From contig OX335660.1 in assembly GCA_946894095.1 (NCBI GenBank), forward strand, positions 1,059,001 through 1,123,000: DNA of 64,000 nucleotides. Direction: 5' to 3'. How positions within the stretch are numbered: the stretch's first letter is position 1; each line of letters opens with the position of its first letter. Below the pieces are notes generated by a model, which was not told the origin of the DNA, made no database searches, and saw only the letters and a program-made list of their open reading frames with translations. The position numbers were made by a program, and so were the translations under genes. This document shows positions 31,979 through 42,309 of this stretch, piece after piece. Source of the stretch: Incurvaria masculella. Its lineage: Eukaryota; Arthropoda; Insecta; Lepidoptera; Incurvariidae.

Positions 31979-32477
31979 CAATTTCTTTATTCACTCCATT
32001 GATGCATATTACACACTCGGATTCATCTTTTTTTTCCTGTCGGTTCAATTACTTCTGGCAAAGAAGAGCCGACAAGAAACTTCGTCAGGTTGGTCGTTAT
32101 ATTATTGTTTTCCATTGATACTTCCAAACTAGCTTACAGTTATTGATTGATTACTACTGCTCACAAAGAACATTAAAATAAGAAGATTACATACATTGGT
32201 GAATAGCAAACTCATGACTACGATAATGACATCTTATTCTAAATTAATAGGATTTATGATCTAAATTATTCAGGTGTAAAAAGCCATTGTCATTTTTGAT
32301 ACAAGGTAATATCAAATCAAGTATACCTTAGTATATAAACAAATTTATACTACAATGTAGTACCCATGTCCGAGAATATTTATATACATGTAAAAAAAAA
32401 CGATACATAATTGTATCGATTGTCAAGTTGTTAACCGTTGTAAAAAAATAAATTGGTAGTACCGTGTTAGGTACCCG
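31979..32477. repeat. Undefined dispersed repeat segment
   Basis: TTTCAATTTCTTTATTCACT, GGTTCAATTACTTCTGGCAAAG and GATTGATTACTACTGCTCAC recur in diverged form at 51,940-52,030 and, reversed, at 50,620-50,710. No ends or coding region could be fixed. Confidence 0.4.
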
Positions 32478-32852
32478 GTCAAGTATGTAGTCGCAGGGAG
32501 TTGCCTAGCATACCAGAGGTCTAAGTTCAAATCCTCGTCCCGTCCATGCGCCACTTTCTTTTACTTTCCGAGTTGCATACGTGTATTTCGTCACTAATGC
32601 GAGCTGATCCATGGTTCGGAATCCATGTAAAACTGTATGTAGGTCCCCTTCCTCTTCTAGGTGGTAGGGTTTAAGCCCCGCCTAGTACCTTCACATTAGA
32701 TGAAGAGATGGTCGAAGCGACAATGAAAAATAGTCCGTGTTTTCCATCCAGTTCAGCTTAGCCGTGCTCATAAAGGGAAGGTCCTGGCATGGCACCTTAA
32801 TTTCTTAAGTAATGTGGTGGGCTCAAACGGTAGTTTTGTGGTATTAGCCTTT
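32478..32852 (+). repeat. SINE-T, first of a tandem pair
   Basis: GTATGTAGTCGCAGGGAGTT, GGTCTAAGTTCAAATCCTCG (B box) and the full shared body with moderate decay. Directly followed in the same orientation by the next copy. Confidence 0.8.
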
Positions 32853-33240
32853 GAGCGGCTCGTAGCCTAGTGGCGCGGGGACTGGCCTAGCGTACCAGAA
32901 GGCCTGGGTTCAATACCGACATGTACCACTGTCTTTCTCTTTCTGAGTTCGATAAGTGCATTTCGTCACGAATGCGAGCTGGTCCATGGTTCGGAATCCA
33001 TGTAAAACTGTAGGTCCCCTTCCCCTACTAGGTGGTAGGGTTTAAGCCCGCCCGGGTTGGTACCATCGCATTGGATGAATAGAAGCGTCAATGAAAAATT
33101 GTCCGTGTTTTCCATCCAGTTCAATGTAGCCGCGCTCATAAAGGGAAGGTCCTGGCATGGCACCAAATTGCTTCGGGAATGTGGTGTATTGGGCTATTAT
33201 CATAACTTCCTGACATCCATGTCAGGTCGCATACAAAAAA
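32853..33240 (+). repeat. SINE-T, second of a tandem pair
   Basis: GCGGCTCGTAGCCTAGTGGC, GGCCTGGGTTCAATACCGAC and a nearly complete body; the tail region is slightly deleted (TTCCTGACATCCATGTCAGG). Less diverged than its neighbour, so probably inserted into the older copy's A-rich tail. Confidence 0.85.
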
Positions 33241-33750
33241 TCCATGCCAGGATGAATAGAACAGAATATTTTCAAATACTAAAAAAAAAGCTGCAAAATA
33301 TATACTTAAATCTATGTGGACTTAGATATAATGTATTACTTCTTAATAAAAAAAAACTGCTGTTGAAACCGGTTTAAGGGGCACGATATTATACTTTTTT
33401 GTATACGGATAACTATGGTCAAATAAAAAAACGACCTCATCATTATCACATCAATAAGGTACCATTTCGTGTTCCCGAGCACCGATAAACGGGTGCATGC
33501 CAGCACTTTGGTGGCGTCAGTCATTTTAGCAAATGGCTAGATGACACGGCAATGGGCGCGCCACTCATAATGCGTGCCTAAAACATCGGCGCGAAACGAG
33601 GCTATTATCAACCGCTGGGACGAATATGGTCAAATCTCCAATCTCCAATCTCCATCTCCACTAATTATAAAACTAGTGTTGGCGTGTCTGTAATTTTCTA
33701 ATTAAAACAAATTTATTTTTCGAGGGTTTTGTGCTAACGAAACTGATGAT

Positions 33751-34019
33751 AAAAAACCGGCCAAGTGCGAGTCGGACTCGCACACGAAGGGTTCCGTACC
33801 ATCGTACAAGATTTAACACAAAAAAATCAAGTTTTTTGCATTTTCTAATTTTACCTATTTGTTGTTATAGCGCCAAAATAAATACACACTCTGTGAAAAT
33901 TTTAGCTGCCTACCTATTAGGGTTCATGAGATACAGCCCTGTGACCGACGGACGGACGGACAGCGGAGGCTTAGTAATAGGGTTCCGTTATCACCCTTTG
34001 GGTACGGAACCCTAAAAAC
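33751..34019 (-). repeat. Repeat A, copy 10
   Basis: AAAAAACCGGCCAAGTGCGA to GGGTACGGAACCCTAAAAAC. Complete except for a deletion in the T-rich middle. Confidence 0.85.
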
Positions 34020-34316
34020 GATTTTTCGAAAGTGTTTGTCTGTCTGTCTTCAACAATGTTTGGCCGCTTCTCACGACGAAACGGCTAATCATATTTAGAT
34101 GCAGTTTTCGCTAATACAATTGAGCATATCTCGAATAAGTTTCAGCCGAATATCATCAGGATGTGTTGAAAAATGTGGGAGAAGTGAGCGAAAACGTAAA
34201 TGACCTTTTTTGACCACCGCATCGATTAGTTGCGGGGAGGCGTCTCGGCGGCCAACCCTAATTCTCGTAATCATCACCTCAATGTGGCCGGCGAGAAGGC
34301 TTTATAATATCGGACT

Positions 34317-34866
34317 TTAAGGTGGCCCAACCCGCTCATTTCCCCATACAAAAGGGGAAAGAAGATCACGCCTATATTTCTTGTCAGAGATCCAAAATTT
34401 TGCTCAATATAGCTCTATTTGATTGAACTAGATGTCTGATGACCATTGGCATTGTCAAATTGTGTTTGGTTTCCAAGTTATAACGTCCGAAAGTTCGGAT
34501 TTTTCGCGCGTTTTATACAATTACTTTGGAGGTTGATTACGCAATGATAAAGTACGAACATCTTAAAAAGATTAGTCATCAGACATAGCTTGTTTAATCA
34601 AGAATTATAATCTATTTGGTTTTTGTTAGATTTTTGACTACAGCGGTCGTGGTTTACTTTTAGCTATAAGTCGTTTTGAAATCAAAATTTTCGTAAATCT
34701 CACCAAATCATACACTATGCACATTGTCTTTTTTGTGGACAGGTTGCATCTTCCTCATAACGGAGCCTGTCTTATTCTTAGAAACAGAGAAGGTCCCAGA
34801 GCGCAACAGCACGGTTTTGTACCGTGCCCGCAAATGAGTTGAGGCCGCCGGGTTGGGCCACCTTAA
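34317..34866 (+). mobile_element. TTAA-bounded MITE, copy 3
   Basis: TTAAGGTGGCCCAACCCGCT to CCGGGTTGGGCCACCTTAA, 550 bp. It keeps the segment from GCTATAAGTCGTTTTGAAAT to CACGGTTTTGTACCGTGCC that copy 2 has lost. Its right end abuts a Helitron-type terminus. Confidence 0.85.
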
Positions 34867-34894
34867 CGCGAGCGGAGCCGCGGCCACAGCTAGT
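34867..34894 (+). mobile_element. Helitron-like 3' terminus
   Basis: GCGAGCGGAGCCGCGGCCACAG-CTAG, followed by T. It matches the terminus at 528-556. The TTAA MITE has entered just inside this end, so the Helitron is older. Confidence 0.5.
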
Positions 34895-35171
34895 AAATTA
34901 TAAATTACCTTCATGACTGATTCCTCAAAGGAATGACAAATTGAATTCTCGGCGAGAAAACGTTTTCTCTATTTATCCTTTTTTACCATTGAACTTTTCC
35001 GTTTACGCTACAATGATCACGAATCCATTCGATCTTAACGTAATTAAAGTTAGGAAGTCAAAGTGAGCCTTTATTCGGATGGGACGTGATATTAGCTTCC
35101 GTTTCTTTTAAATAAAAAAATGTATCGTCATACCGACTAGATCGGACTAAATAATGTATGTAAGCGTAGTT

Positions 35172-35395
35172 CATTAGGTAGGTAAGGTTAATCCCGCTCG
35201 GGTAGGTACCTTCGCATTGAACGAACGATGGTCGAAGAGGCAATGAAAATTCTCCGTGTTTTCCATCCAGTTCAATTAAGCACAGCAATATTAGGAAGGT
35301 CCTGGCATGGCAACTAGTTCCTTGTGGTGTGTTAGGCTAATATCTGACGTTCGGTTTGGTATTAGCCATCCATGTCCATTTCCATAACATAAAAA
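35172..35395 (+). repeat. SINE 3' body
   Basis: GGTTAATCCCGCTCGGGTAG, GGTCGAAGAGGCAATGAAAA, GGTCCTGGCATGGCAACTAG and GGTATTAGCCATCCATGTCC, ending in an A-rich tail. Head absent. Confidence 0.75.
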
Positions 35396-35846
35396 ATTTA
35401 AATCATCAATGGCTTTCAAAATCTAAAAGCCAAATTCCTCCAGAAACGTTGAGATATAGATTGTATTTATTTTGAATTTATTTATTTAGAATCCTTAATA
35501 CACTGGCTCAACACGATATTAAATGCGTTAAAATTTCATTGAATGTCTAAGAAAATAGAATCATTCATATTTGGGTAAAAAGTCAATACTCTAACGCTGC
35601 TAGAATATATATGTCCCCCTATTTTTTTAAATTCTAATTCATACCTTAATATTGTTGACGAATATGTCAGCGAAAGTTACTAGTATAAAAGACCTTACAA
35701 ATATAGAAACGTGTTTTTGTCTATTATATGATCTTGCATGGAAGAAAGATAGTGGAATAACGTCAGGGGCGCAAGAGATCTGCCTTAGTTTTGCCAGTGT
35801 TACGGTAAAAATCAAGCACTATTGTGTTTTTTAAATATATTTTTTA
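35396..35846. other. Unassigned intergenic stretch
   Basis: One 60-codon frame (35,652-35,834) without recognisable features. The rest is AT-rich. Confidence 0.4.
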
Positions 35847-36093
35847 TGGAATTTTCATATCCTTGAAGTAATGTAAAGTATAGTCCTAAAATTACTGTGA
35901 TAAATAGTCCTTGGGTTGTTTTAGAATGATTTCCTTCTATTAAAGCATGATGAGCTCAAGTTACAGAAATACCTGAAGAAAGTAAAATAATAGTATTTAA
36001 TAATGGAATTTGGAAGGGGTTAAATGGAATAATTTGCATAGGGGGTCATATTATTCCTATTTCAATATTAGGTACTAAACTTCTATGACTACC
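35847..36093 (-). pseudogene. NUMT: nuclear fragment of mitochondrial cytochrome c oxidase subunit III (cox3)
   Basis: Read on the minus strand with the invertebrate mitochondrial code, this encodes consecutive COX3 blocks: [70 protein letters not shown] must be read as Trp (for example in TWAHHA) and ATA as Met, so it cannot be a nuclear gene. It covers roughly 80 of about 260 residues from the C-terminal half. No frameshift is evident, so the transfer is fairly recent. The junctions are sharp: ordinary nuclear AT-rich DNA lies on the left, and on the right the repeat into which the BEL/Pao element inserted. Confidence 0.88.
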
Positions 36094-36139
36094 ATCCTAT
36101 GTACCATCATATGTGAACTACTGTGTACTATGTACTGTA

Positions 36140-36253
36140 CTACCATCCGTGTCAAACTTGACGAGGGCTTTATACACCCGACATAGGTTGTTAAGTTATC
36201 GACAGCTTTTAAACCAGAGAATAAGACTATACATATTATTATTTTAATGTTAG
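36140..36253. repeat. Left part of the repeat split by BEL/Pao
   Basis: CAAACTTGACGAGGGCTTTA, CACCCGACATAGGTTG and ACCAGAGAATAAGAC match 47,212-47,285. The partner right half is 42,439-42,680, on the other side of the retrotransposon. Confidence 0.65.
36249..36253. repeat. Target-site duplication GTTAG (left)
   Basis: GTTAG directly before the LTR; identical to 42,439-42,443 directly after the other LTR. Five bases is the usual size for this superfamily. Confidence 0.95.
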
Positions 36254-36382
36254 TGTTGGAAATGAAATGAAAATTCGAGGCCTCAGATAATGACACAATT
36301 TTTTATTTAGCTAAATTTGACAGCCCTTCTTTTTACAAAGTTCAATATTCAATATTTTTCTATCTCTTGCCAGTCGCTAACA
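36254..36382 (-). repeat. BEL/Pao 3' LTR
   Basis: 129 bp. In element orientation it begins TGTTAGCGACTGGCAAGAGA and ends TTTCATTTCCAACA (TG...CA). It contains AAATAAAAAATTG, a plausible poly(A) signal. I read it as identical to the other LTR base by base. Such a short LTR is at the low end for this superfamily. Confidence 0.95.
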
Positions 36383-36385
36383 TCG

Positions 36386-36395
36386 CCCCCTTTTG
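36386..36395 (-). promoter_or_regulatory. Candidate polypurine tract
   Basis: On the minus strand, ACAAAAGGGGG-CGA ends three bases before the 3' LTR, the expected position for priming plus-strand DNA synthesis. Confidence 0.6.
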
Positions 36396-36428
36396 TGAGC
36401 CATCACAATCAAAAAAGAAGCGACGACT

Positions 36429-39400
36429 CTAACGGTCTTCGGTCTTTTCCAGCGGCAGACGTACAATTTTCTTCACAGGTCGACGCAAATTTCCTGTTGT
36501 CGTTGCCACTTCCACTACTCTTACCACTCCATCACGACCAGGGAACACAGCAGTCACTCTTCCTCGAGGCCATGTTCCGCGTGGCAGGTTGCTGTCTGCT
36601 ATTAGCACCAAATCCCCAATCGCAATATTCGAAGACAAATCTTTACTTCGTGGTCGAGGTGATAGAGTAGGAAGATATTCTTTAATCCATCTATTCCAGA
36701 ACAAATCAGCCAAGCGAATCTTCCAATCAGATCTTCGCAGTAAGTCCGCATCATCCAGTTTAATAGGAAGAGGTGAATAAGATGAGGATCCCAAAATGAA
36801 ATGGAAAGGAGTCAGAGCCTCTGCATCAGCTTTGTCCACTGACACGTGTGTGAGAGGACGAGAATTGATAATCGCCTCAGCTTCTAGCAAAAGTGTGTGC
36901 AATATTTCCTCTCTCGGAGCTCTTTCGTGTAAAACAACACTCAATGCAGTTTTAACACTTCGCACGAGTCGTTCCCATGCTCCTCCCATAAAAGGAGCCG
37001 CTGGAGGAATGAAACTCCACTCAATATTTTTGTTTGCAGCGAAGTCTCCAACCGCTTGGTTATAAAGTTCTTTCAATTGATTGTGAGCTCCCACGAACGC
37101 GGTCCCATTATCGGAAAATATCTTGGTTGGTGTACCCCTTCGAGCAATTAAGCGACGTAAGCTCATTATAGCTGCATCGGCCGAAAGACTACCAACTATT
37201 TCAAGGTGTACCGCTCTTGATGTCATGCAGGTATACAAGGCTACATATCTCTTCTCTCGTCTTCGCAAGACAGCTACTTGTACTGGCCCGAAGTAATCCA
37301 GTCCGACAAAGGTAAATGGACGGTGGTGGTGAGCTAGTCGCTCGGCAGGCAGGTCTCCCATTGGAGGGTTTAGGGGCATAGCTCGCCGAATCCTGCAAAT
37401 TTGACATCTTTTTGCCACGCTTCGAACAGTGTCACGTATTCTTAGTATCCAGTAGCGCTGTCTTAGCTCGTTTATGACTAGCTCGTTGTTAGCATGGGCA
37501 GTGTTTTTGTGATAATCCAGCACTAGAAGTTTAGTTGCTGGGTGGCGACCATCCAGTATGATAGGATTCTTGACATTTTCAGAAATCTCTGGTGCTGCTT
37601 TAATGCGACCGGCCAAATGAATGATATCATCTTGTAATATTGGTGAAAGATTGGAAAGGCGACTTCGTAATGGCAGCGGCCTTGAAGCTTGAATACACAT
37701 TTTCTCTTCACAGAACGTATCTGATTGACTGCTTCGATATATGTGTAATTTGGCATTTTGGAGATCTTGGGCATTTAAAGGGACGAAGGTAAGGGGAAAA
37801 GGAAGTTTGATTGTAGATATGTTGAGGTTCGGGGAAGACGTAGGAGGAGTAGTCGCCGACGTTTGATGACCTTGTAGTGGCCCCCTTCGCGCCGTCGGAG
37901 CATGAAACCCTGATGCATCTGGAACAGTCAAAGCTTCACGACCTAGGGGTAATGGTATTTTTGATCTATCAGCCGGTGAATTGTCGATTATTGTCTGATC
38001 TTTTAAGAATTTTGCCCTGACCCGATTATGTAAAATTTCAATGTATTTGTGCGCATATGCAGTTGCTCGCACCAAACGTAACCAATTGCTAAATCGTGTA
38101 GGGTCAGCCGAAATCGATGTACGTAATAACTGTGTATTTGTACACTGTACGTTCATAAGTTTAGGCTTTAACTCTTCGTTTCCACGTTGTGTTTGTTGGA
38201 TAACAGGTTCAATGGGCCAGTGTTCAGGTAACTCAAGTAAAAATTCAGGCCCATTAAACCATCTGCTTTTGGAATCCAATGAGCCAGGTTTTAAACGAGT
38301 GGCATCATCAGCTACGCTCGGTATCCATCTCCAATCGGCAACGTTAGTGATCTCCAAAATCTCTCCGATCCTGTGAGCTACGAACGGTTTGAACGAGCGG
38401 GTATCGTTTCGAAGCCAGCCGAGTACTGTCATTGAATCAGTCCAAAAGTGAATCCTATTTGGTTTATGTTTATGTTCATCGCATATGGTATTTGCAAGAC
38501 GAGCAGCTATAAGCGCGCCTTGTAACTCTAACCGAGGAATAGAAACGGGCTTAAGTGGTGTGACCCTAGCTTTGCTGCTAATAAGAGCGAGCTTTACTCT
38601 TCCGTTCGTATAAAGACATCTCCAGTAAGCCACACAGCTGTAAGCAAGTTCACTTGCATCAGAAAATAAGTGAAGCTCGCGCTCATCAGGATCAATCTCA
38701 TTTAGGTACCATCGCTGCATACGAAGCCCAGCAATAGCAGCAAGATCCTGTAACCATTGTTTCCATCGATTGTACTCACTGAGGGGGAATGTATCATCCC
38801 AGCCTATACCACTCCTCCAAGTCTGCTGAAAAAGTATCCGACCTTGGACTACAACAGGAGCTAGCAGACCTAGAGGGTCGTACACGCGCATTACATGTGA
38901 AAGCACCTGTCGTTTTGTGAGATTATCTGGAATGTCTTCTAATAACCCTGTTTGAAAACCTAATGTATCACTTGTAGGATTCCAGATCAGACCTAATGTG
39001 CGAACGCTAATTGGAAGCGAACCTAGTCCAACGTTATTTGTTTCCTTGTGGCGTAAATCCTCTGGTATTAAAGCAAGAGCAGAAGGCTCATTAGATATCC
39101 ACCCGGTCATGACAAAACATGCTTTCTGGTGAATGGTAACGATGTCAGACGCAAGTTGGGCCGCTTCAGAAATGTCATCAATACTTCCTATAAAGTCGTC
39201 CATATAGTGATCGTCAATTATTGCACGAACCGCTGCTGGGTACTGGGTTTCAAAATCCTTAGCATTCTTATTTTTGACAAACAGAGCTGTACATGGGCTA
39301 GAGGTAGCTCCAAATATTACGGAACTCATCCGATATTCCGTAGGATCGGCCTTTGGATCATCTTGTCGCCAGAGAAATCTTAAAGCATCTCTATCTTGAT

Positions 39401-42278
39401 CTCTTACTTTGATCTGTAAAAACATCTCTCGAATATCTGCTGTCATAGCAATACGGCCCTCTCGAAATCGGAATAAAATTCCGAGAAGTGAATGTAGTAG
39501 GGCCGGTCCAGGTAAAAGTGAAGAATTCAAACTAACCCCCATATTTTTAGCGGCAGCGTCGTTGACGATACGAAGCTTTCCTGGTTTGTTAGGATTAGTC
39601 ACCCCAAAATGAGGTAAGTACCATAGAGGGCCGGAGGATATCCTCTGCTTTGGACACTCTTCGGCATAACCTTTGTCGAGTAAGCTGGCTATATTTTTCT
39701 TATACAGTTCCATGTAATCGGGATTTTTATCCATCTTATTTTCCAGCATCTCTAACCTGCGAAGAGCTTGCGGTCGACTGGGCGGTAGGTCTGGGTTGTC
39801 GGTCCGCCAGAGTAGGCCAACCTCGAATCTGCCTGAAGGCAAGCGGCGAGCTGTCGACTTAAGTATCTGCAACGCACGATTATCTAAAGTCCCGCCACCT
39901 TCTCGTTTCATAATGCCAATAGATTCCAACTTGTATTGATCCTTGATAATGTTTTCAAAACTTTCAGTATCATTCGTAAAATGTATGTTTTCGTCGAAAT
40001 TCTGATGCACAAAATCGATTGTTTTGGATTTGCTACAGTTCGCACCATAGAGAACCCAGCCTAAAGCTGTAAGTGAAGCAACTGGCTGTGATCGTGTACC
40101 TTTCCGTGTGGTTTTAGCATAAGTCAATAAACAATCTACGCTTCCAATAAGAACTGTAGGCAAAGCTTCCTCGTACGTGAGCTGCTCTACTAAATCGGTC
40201 AAGTGCGAACAACGTGTTATATCTGTAGAACAAACTGATTGAGCGTGCAGACCAAGAGATGGAATGGCGCGTGCATTCCTCACTAAGTGAACATCTTGGC
40301 TGTGCCTACCCCTGATGTAAAAATCAACATAGCAAACTTTTGTTTCTGTGGTCATCCCTCCTACACCACTGACTCTTATGCGTCCTTCGGGTCCTACCGC
40401 TCCAATCCGACTAGCAACACTCGAGTCTATGAGCGTGGCGGTAGAACCGTCGTCGAGTAACGCATAAGTTTCAAAATGACCTTTCGGGCCGCACACAACA
40501 ACAGGTATCACTTTAAGAAGTGTGCGACAGTGAGGCTGACGTGTTTTATTGTAGGGAGTATCAAAAGATGTGTTCGTTACTGTATCATTTGGATCGACTT
40601 TAATCTGTGTATTTTCGGACGAATCGGAATCTGTAGGCTCACCATCCGGTCTTTCGGAAATACACATACAATTGGAAGTGTTCGGTGTCTTAAAAGGAAA
40701 TGTACCACCGTGAAGCAAGGAATGATGACGTAGAGTGCAACCGTCATAATCGCATCGCTTTGTTTTGCATGTTTTCCACTGGTGTACTTCACCTCTTAGG
40801 CACCTGTAACATAACCTGGTTTTTCGTACCCAACGCCATCTGTCGTCTACAGATAGCAACTTAAACTTACTGCAAACCTCCAAGTTGTGTTTTTCATTGC
40901 AATACCGACAATCGGTGCTCTTATTCTGTGACTCGGTGAAAGTAGCGCAAGAAGCTGAAGTAGTGTGAACTTTATCTGGCTTAAATCGGGTATCAATGTT
41001 TACATGTGAAAATGTCAGCAATCCAAATCTTGTTTGACGTTCAGCTTCTTGTGTTAAAAAGTTCGCCAATATTTGCAACTTTACCTTGGCGGGCTGTTCG
41101 GCTGCGTAATCGATAAATTTAGATCGCATCCACGGCGACAGTTTTCCTAATAAAGTATCAAACAATTCAGGGGAGTGCAAGTATTCATCCTTTTTAAGTA
41201 ATGCAATTGTCTCTACACAATTTTGTACTTTACACGCAAACAAATTTAAATCTTTATTCTCATTTAACCTCGGAAGTTGACGCAATATTGCAATTTGTTC
41301 ATGCACGATGAATTCTGGACGAGCAAATCTAAGCTCGAGAGCTCGCATGATAGCGTCGGGTTCCTGCGCGGATACGAGCAGCGCCGCAACAGCCTCGTAT
41401 GCTTCTCCTTTTAGCGCGTGACAAAGCCGCGCCAGATTCTCTGCCGCCGAGTATGATGCTCGAGTGTCATCAAATGTTCGCTTGAACGCTAACCATTCGA
41501 TAGGGTGTCCTGAATATATTTTCAAATCTACATACCACGGCTTGCGAGCTCGATTGTTCATAGTAGTGTTTGAAGTTAATGCCGCTATAGCTGAAGCGAG
41601 CTTACAAATATCAGTTTCATTGTTAGCTGATTTTACGACATCAATTTCTGCAATGGTTGACTTTGAGAGGTCTGTTTTGGGACAAATAGGGTTTGATTTA
41701 TTTACCCAATCTTGAGTGCGAGCACTGGCTATGGATCTTACGCTGCGGATGCTTCCGCCACTGCCTGAAGCGGCAGCGTCGATGGCAGCGAGCTCCGCGC
41801 GCAGCTCAAGTTCCGCTACTTCCTGTTCGCGTGCAGCGGCGAGATGCTCGTGTTCACGCTCACGTGCAGCGGCTAGGCGCTCACGCTCACGTGCATCGGC
41901 TTCACGCTGAAGCGTGAGAAGCCGGCGAGCGTGAGTTGCCTCCGCTGCTAACCTGCGTGCCACGGTTGTTGATGCTGAGCAAGTAGAGCTCGAGGGTCCC
42001 GGTGTCTTGGTCCGCTGCTCACTTGCTAAAGAATCGCTTATTACCAGCGGAGGTGGCTCACGTTGTGGCTGAAGCGTAGGTTCCGCACCTGGTAGACCTT
42101 TAACTCCGTGTACTTCCGGTGCGTGTGGAGTGCGGTGCGCGGCCGAACCCTCCGACATCGAGGAGGACCCGCGAGGCAGCGCACGCTCCGCGCCGGCCGT
42201 ACCCATGTCTGAGCCAGGGCGTAAATGTGAACCCGATACCTCAGCCGCTCTCATGGTCTGAGACCTTGTCCTTTTCAT
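36429..42278 (-). CDS. BEL/Pao gag-pol polyprotein
   Basis: 1,949 residues from ATG at 42,278 to TAG at 36,429-36,431. The frame is open nine codons further, to a TTG at 42,305, but that part overlaps the putative primer-binding site, so the ATG is preferred. Order, numbered from the ATG: an Ala/Glu/Arg-rich coiled coil at about 110-165; a Gag domain of the DUF1759 type at about 245-410; cysteine-histidine knuckles at about 457-520 (CRYCNEKH, CYRCLRGEVH, CDYDGC..HH); an aspartic protease with ALLDDGST at 606-613; reverse transcriptase at about 860-1,070 with TADIREMFLQI and the YMDD box at 1,025-1,028; a Pao-type RNase H at about 1,200-1,330 with catalytic Asp, Glu, Asp in FSDAS, PRLELQGA and FWTDS; an integrase with an H-x4-H ... 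C-x2-C zinc site (about 1,590-1,628) and D1661, D1723, E1769; and a C-terminal basic chromatin-binding-like domain (DUF5641 type) at about 1,850-1,940. All catalytic residues are present. Gag and Pol are in one frame, as usual for the superfamily. Confidence 0.95.
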   Translation of the reverse strand: MKRTRSQTMRAAEVSGSHLRPGSDMGTAGAERALPRGSSSMSEGSAAHRTPHAPEVHGVKGLPGAEPTLQPQREPPPLVISDSLASEQRTKTPGPSSSTCSASTTVARRLAAEATHARRLLTLQREADARERERLAAAREREHEHLAAAREQEVAELELRAELAAIDAAASGSGGSIRSVRSIASARTQDWVNKSNPICPKTDLSKSTIAEIDVVKSANNETDICKLASAIAALTSNTTMNNRARKPWYVDLKIYSGHPIEWLAFKRTFDDTRASYSAAENLARLCHALKGEAYEAVAALLVSAQEPDAIMRALELRFARPEFIVHEQIAILRQLPRLNENKDLNLFACKVQNCVETIALLKKDEYLHSPELFDTLLGKLSPWMRSKFIDYAAEQPAKVKLQILANFLTQEAERQTRFGLLTFSHVNIDTRFKPDKVHTTSASCATFTESQNKSTDCRYCNEKHNLEVCSKFKLLSVDDRWRWVRKTRLCYRCLRGEVHQWKTCKTKRCDYDGCTLRHHSLLHGGTFPFKTPNTSNCMCISERPDGEPTDSDSSENTQIKVDPNDTVTNTSFDTPYNKTRQPHCRTLLKVIPVVVCGPKGHFETYALLDDGSTATLIDSSVASRIGAVGPEGRIRVSGVGGMTTETKVCYVDFYIRGRHSQDVHLVRNARAIPSLGLHAQSVCSTDITRCSHLTDLVEQLTYEEALPTVLIGSVDCLLTYAKTTRKGTRSQPVASLTALGWVLYGANCSKSKTIDFVHQNFDENIHFTNDTESFENIIKDQYKLESIGIMKREGGGTLDNRALQILKSTARRLPSGRFEVGLLWRTDNPDLPPSRPQALRRLEMLENKMDKNPDYMELYKKNIASLLDKGYAEECPKQRISSGPLWYLPHFGVTNPNKPGKLRIVNDAAAKNMGVSLNSSLLPGPALLHSLLGILFRFREGRIAMTADIREMFLQIKVRDQDRDALRFLWRQDDPKADPTEYRMSSVIFGATSSPCTALFVKNKNAKDFETQYPAAVRAIIDDHYMDDFIGSIDDISEAAQLASDIVTIHQKACFVMTGWISNEPSALALIPEDLRHKETNNVGLGSLPISVRTLGLIWNPTSDTLGFQTGLLEDIPDNLTKRQVLSHVMRVYDPLGLLAPVVVQGRILFQQTWRSGIGWDDTFPLSEYNRWKQWLQDLAAIAGLRMQRWYLNEIDPDERELHLFSDASELAYSCVAYWRCLYTNGRVKLALISSKARVTPLKPVSIPRLELQGALIAARLANTICDEHKHKPNRIHFWTDSMTVLGWLRNDTRSFKPFVAHRIGEILEITNVADWRWIPSVADDATRLKPGSLDSKSRWFNGPEFLLELPEHWPIEPVIQQTQRGNEELKPKLMNVQCTNTQLLRTSISADPTRFSNWLRLVRATAYAHKYIEILHNRVRAKFLKDQTIIDNSPADRSKIPLPLGREALTVPDASGFHAPTARRGPLQGHQTSATTPPTSSPNLNISTIKLPFPLTFVPLNAQDLQNAKLHIYRSSQSDTFCEEKMCIQASRPLPLRSRLSNLSPILQDDIIHLAGRIKAAPEISENVKNPIILDGRHPATKLLVLDYHKNTAHANNELVINELRQRYWILRIRDTVRSVAKRCQICRIRRAMPLNPPMGDLPAERLAHHHRPFTFVGLDYFGPVQVAVLRRREKRYVALYTCMTSRAVHLEIVGSLSADAAIMSLRRLIARRGTPTKIFSDNGTAFVGAHNQLKELYNQAVGDFAANKNIEWSFIPPAAPFMGGAWERLVRSVKTALSVVLHERAPREEILHTLLLEAEAIINSRPLTHVSVDKADAEALTPFHFILGSSSYSPLPIKLDDADLLRRSDWKIRLADLFWNRWIKEYLPTLSPRPRSKDLSSNIAIGDLVLIADSNLPRGTWPRGRVTAVFPGRDGVVRVVEVATTTGNLRRPVKKIVRLPLEKTEDR

Positions 42279-42287
42279 TGTAAGAAT

Positions 42288-42304
42288 CCGGCTCGAATCG
42301 ACCA
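42288..42304 (-). promoter_or_regulatory. Candidate primer-binding site
   Basis: On the minus strand TGGTCGATTCGAGCCGG starts five bases after the 5' LTR. TGG would pair with the CCA end of a tRNA. I could not assign the tRNA by eye. Confidence 0.5.
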
Positions 42305-42309
42305 AATAA

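Noticed and set aside
36317..41917. Plus-strand frames across the retrotransposon (up to 117 codons)
   Set aside because: They are antisense shadows of the gag-pol frame with no domains of their own.
36429..42305. A host gene or an endogenous virus with envelope
   Set aside because: LTRs, target duplication and domain order identify a BEL/Pao retrotransposon, and no envelope-like frame exists between the integrase and the LTR.
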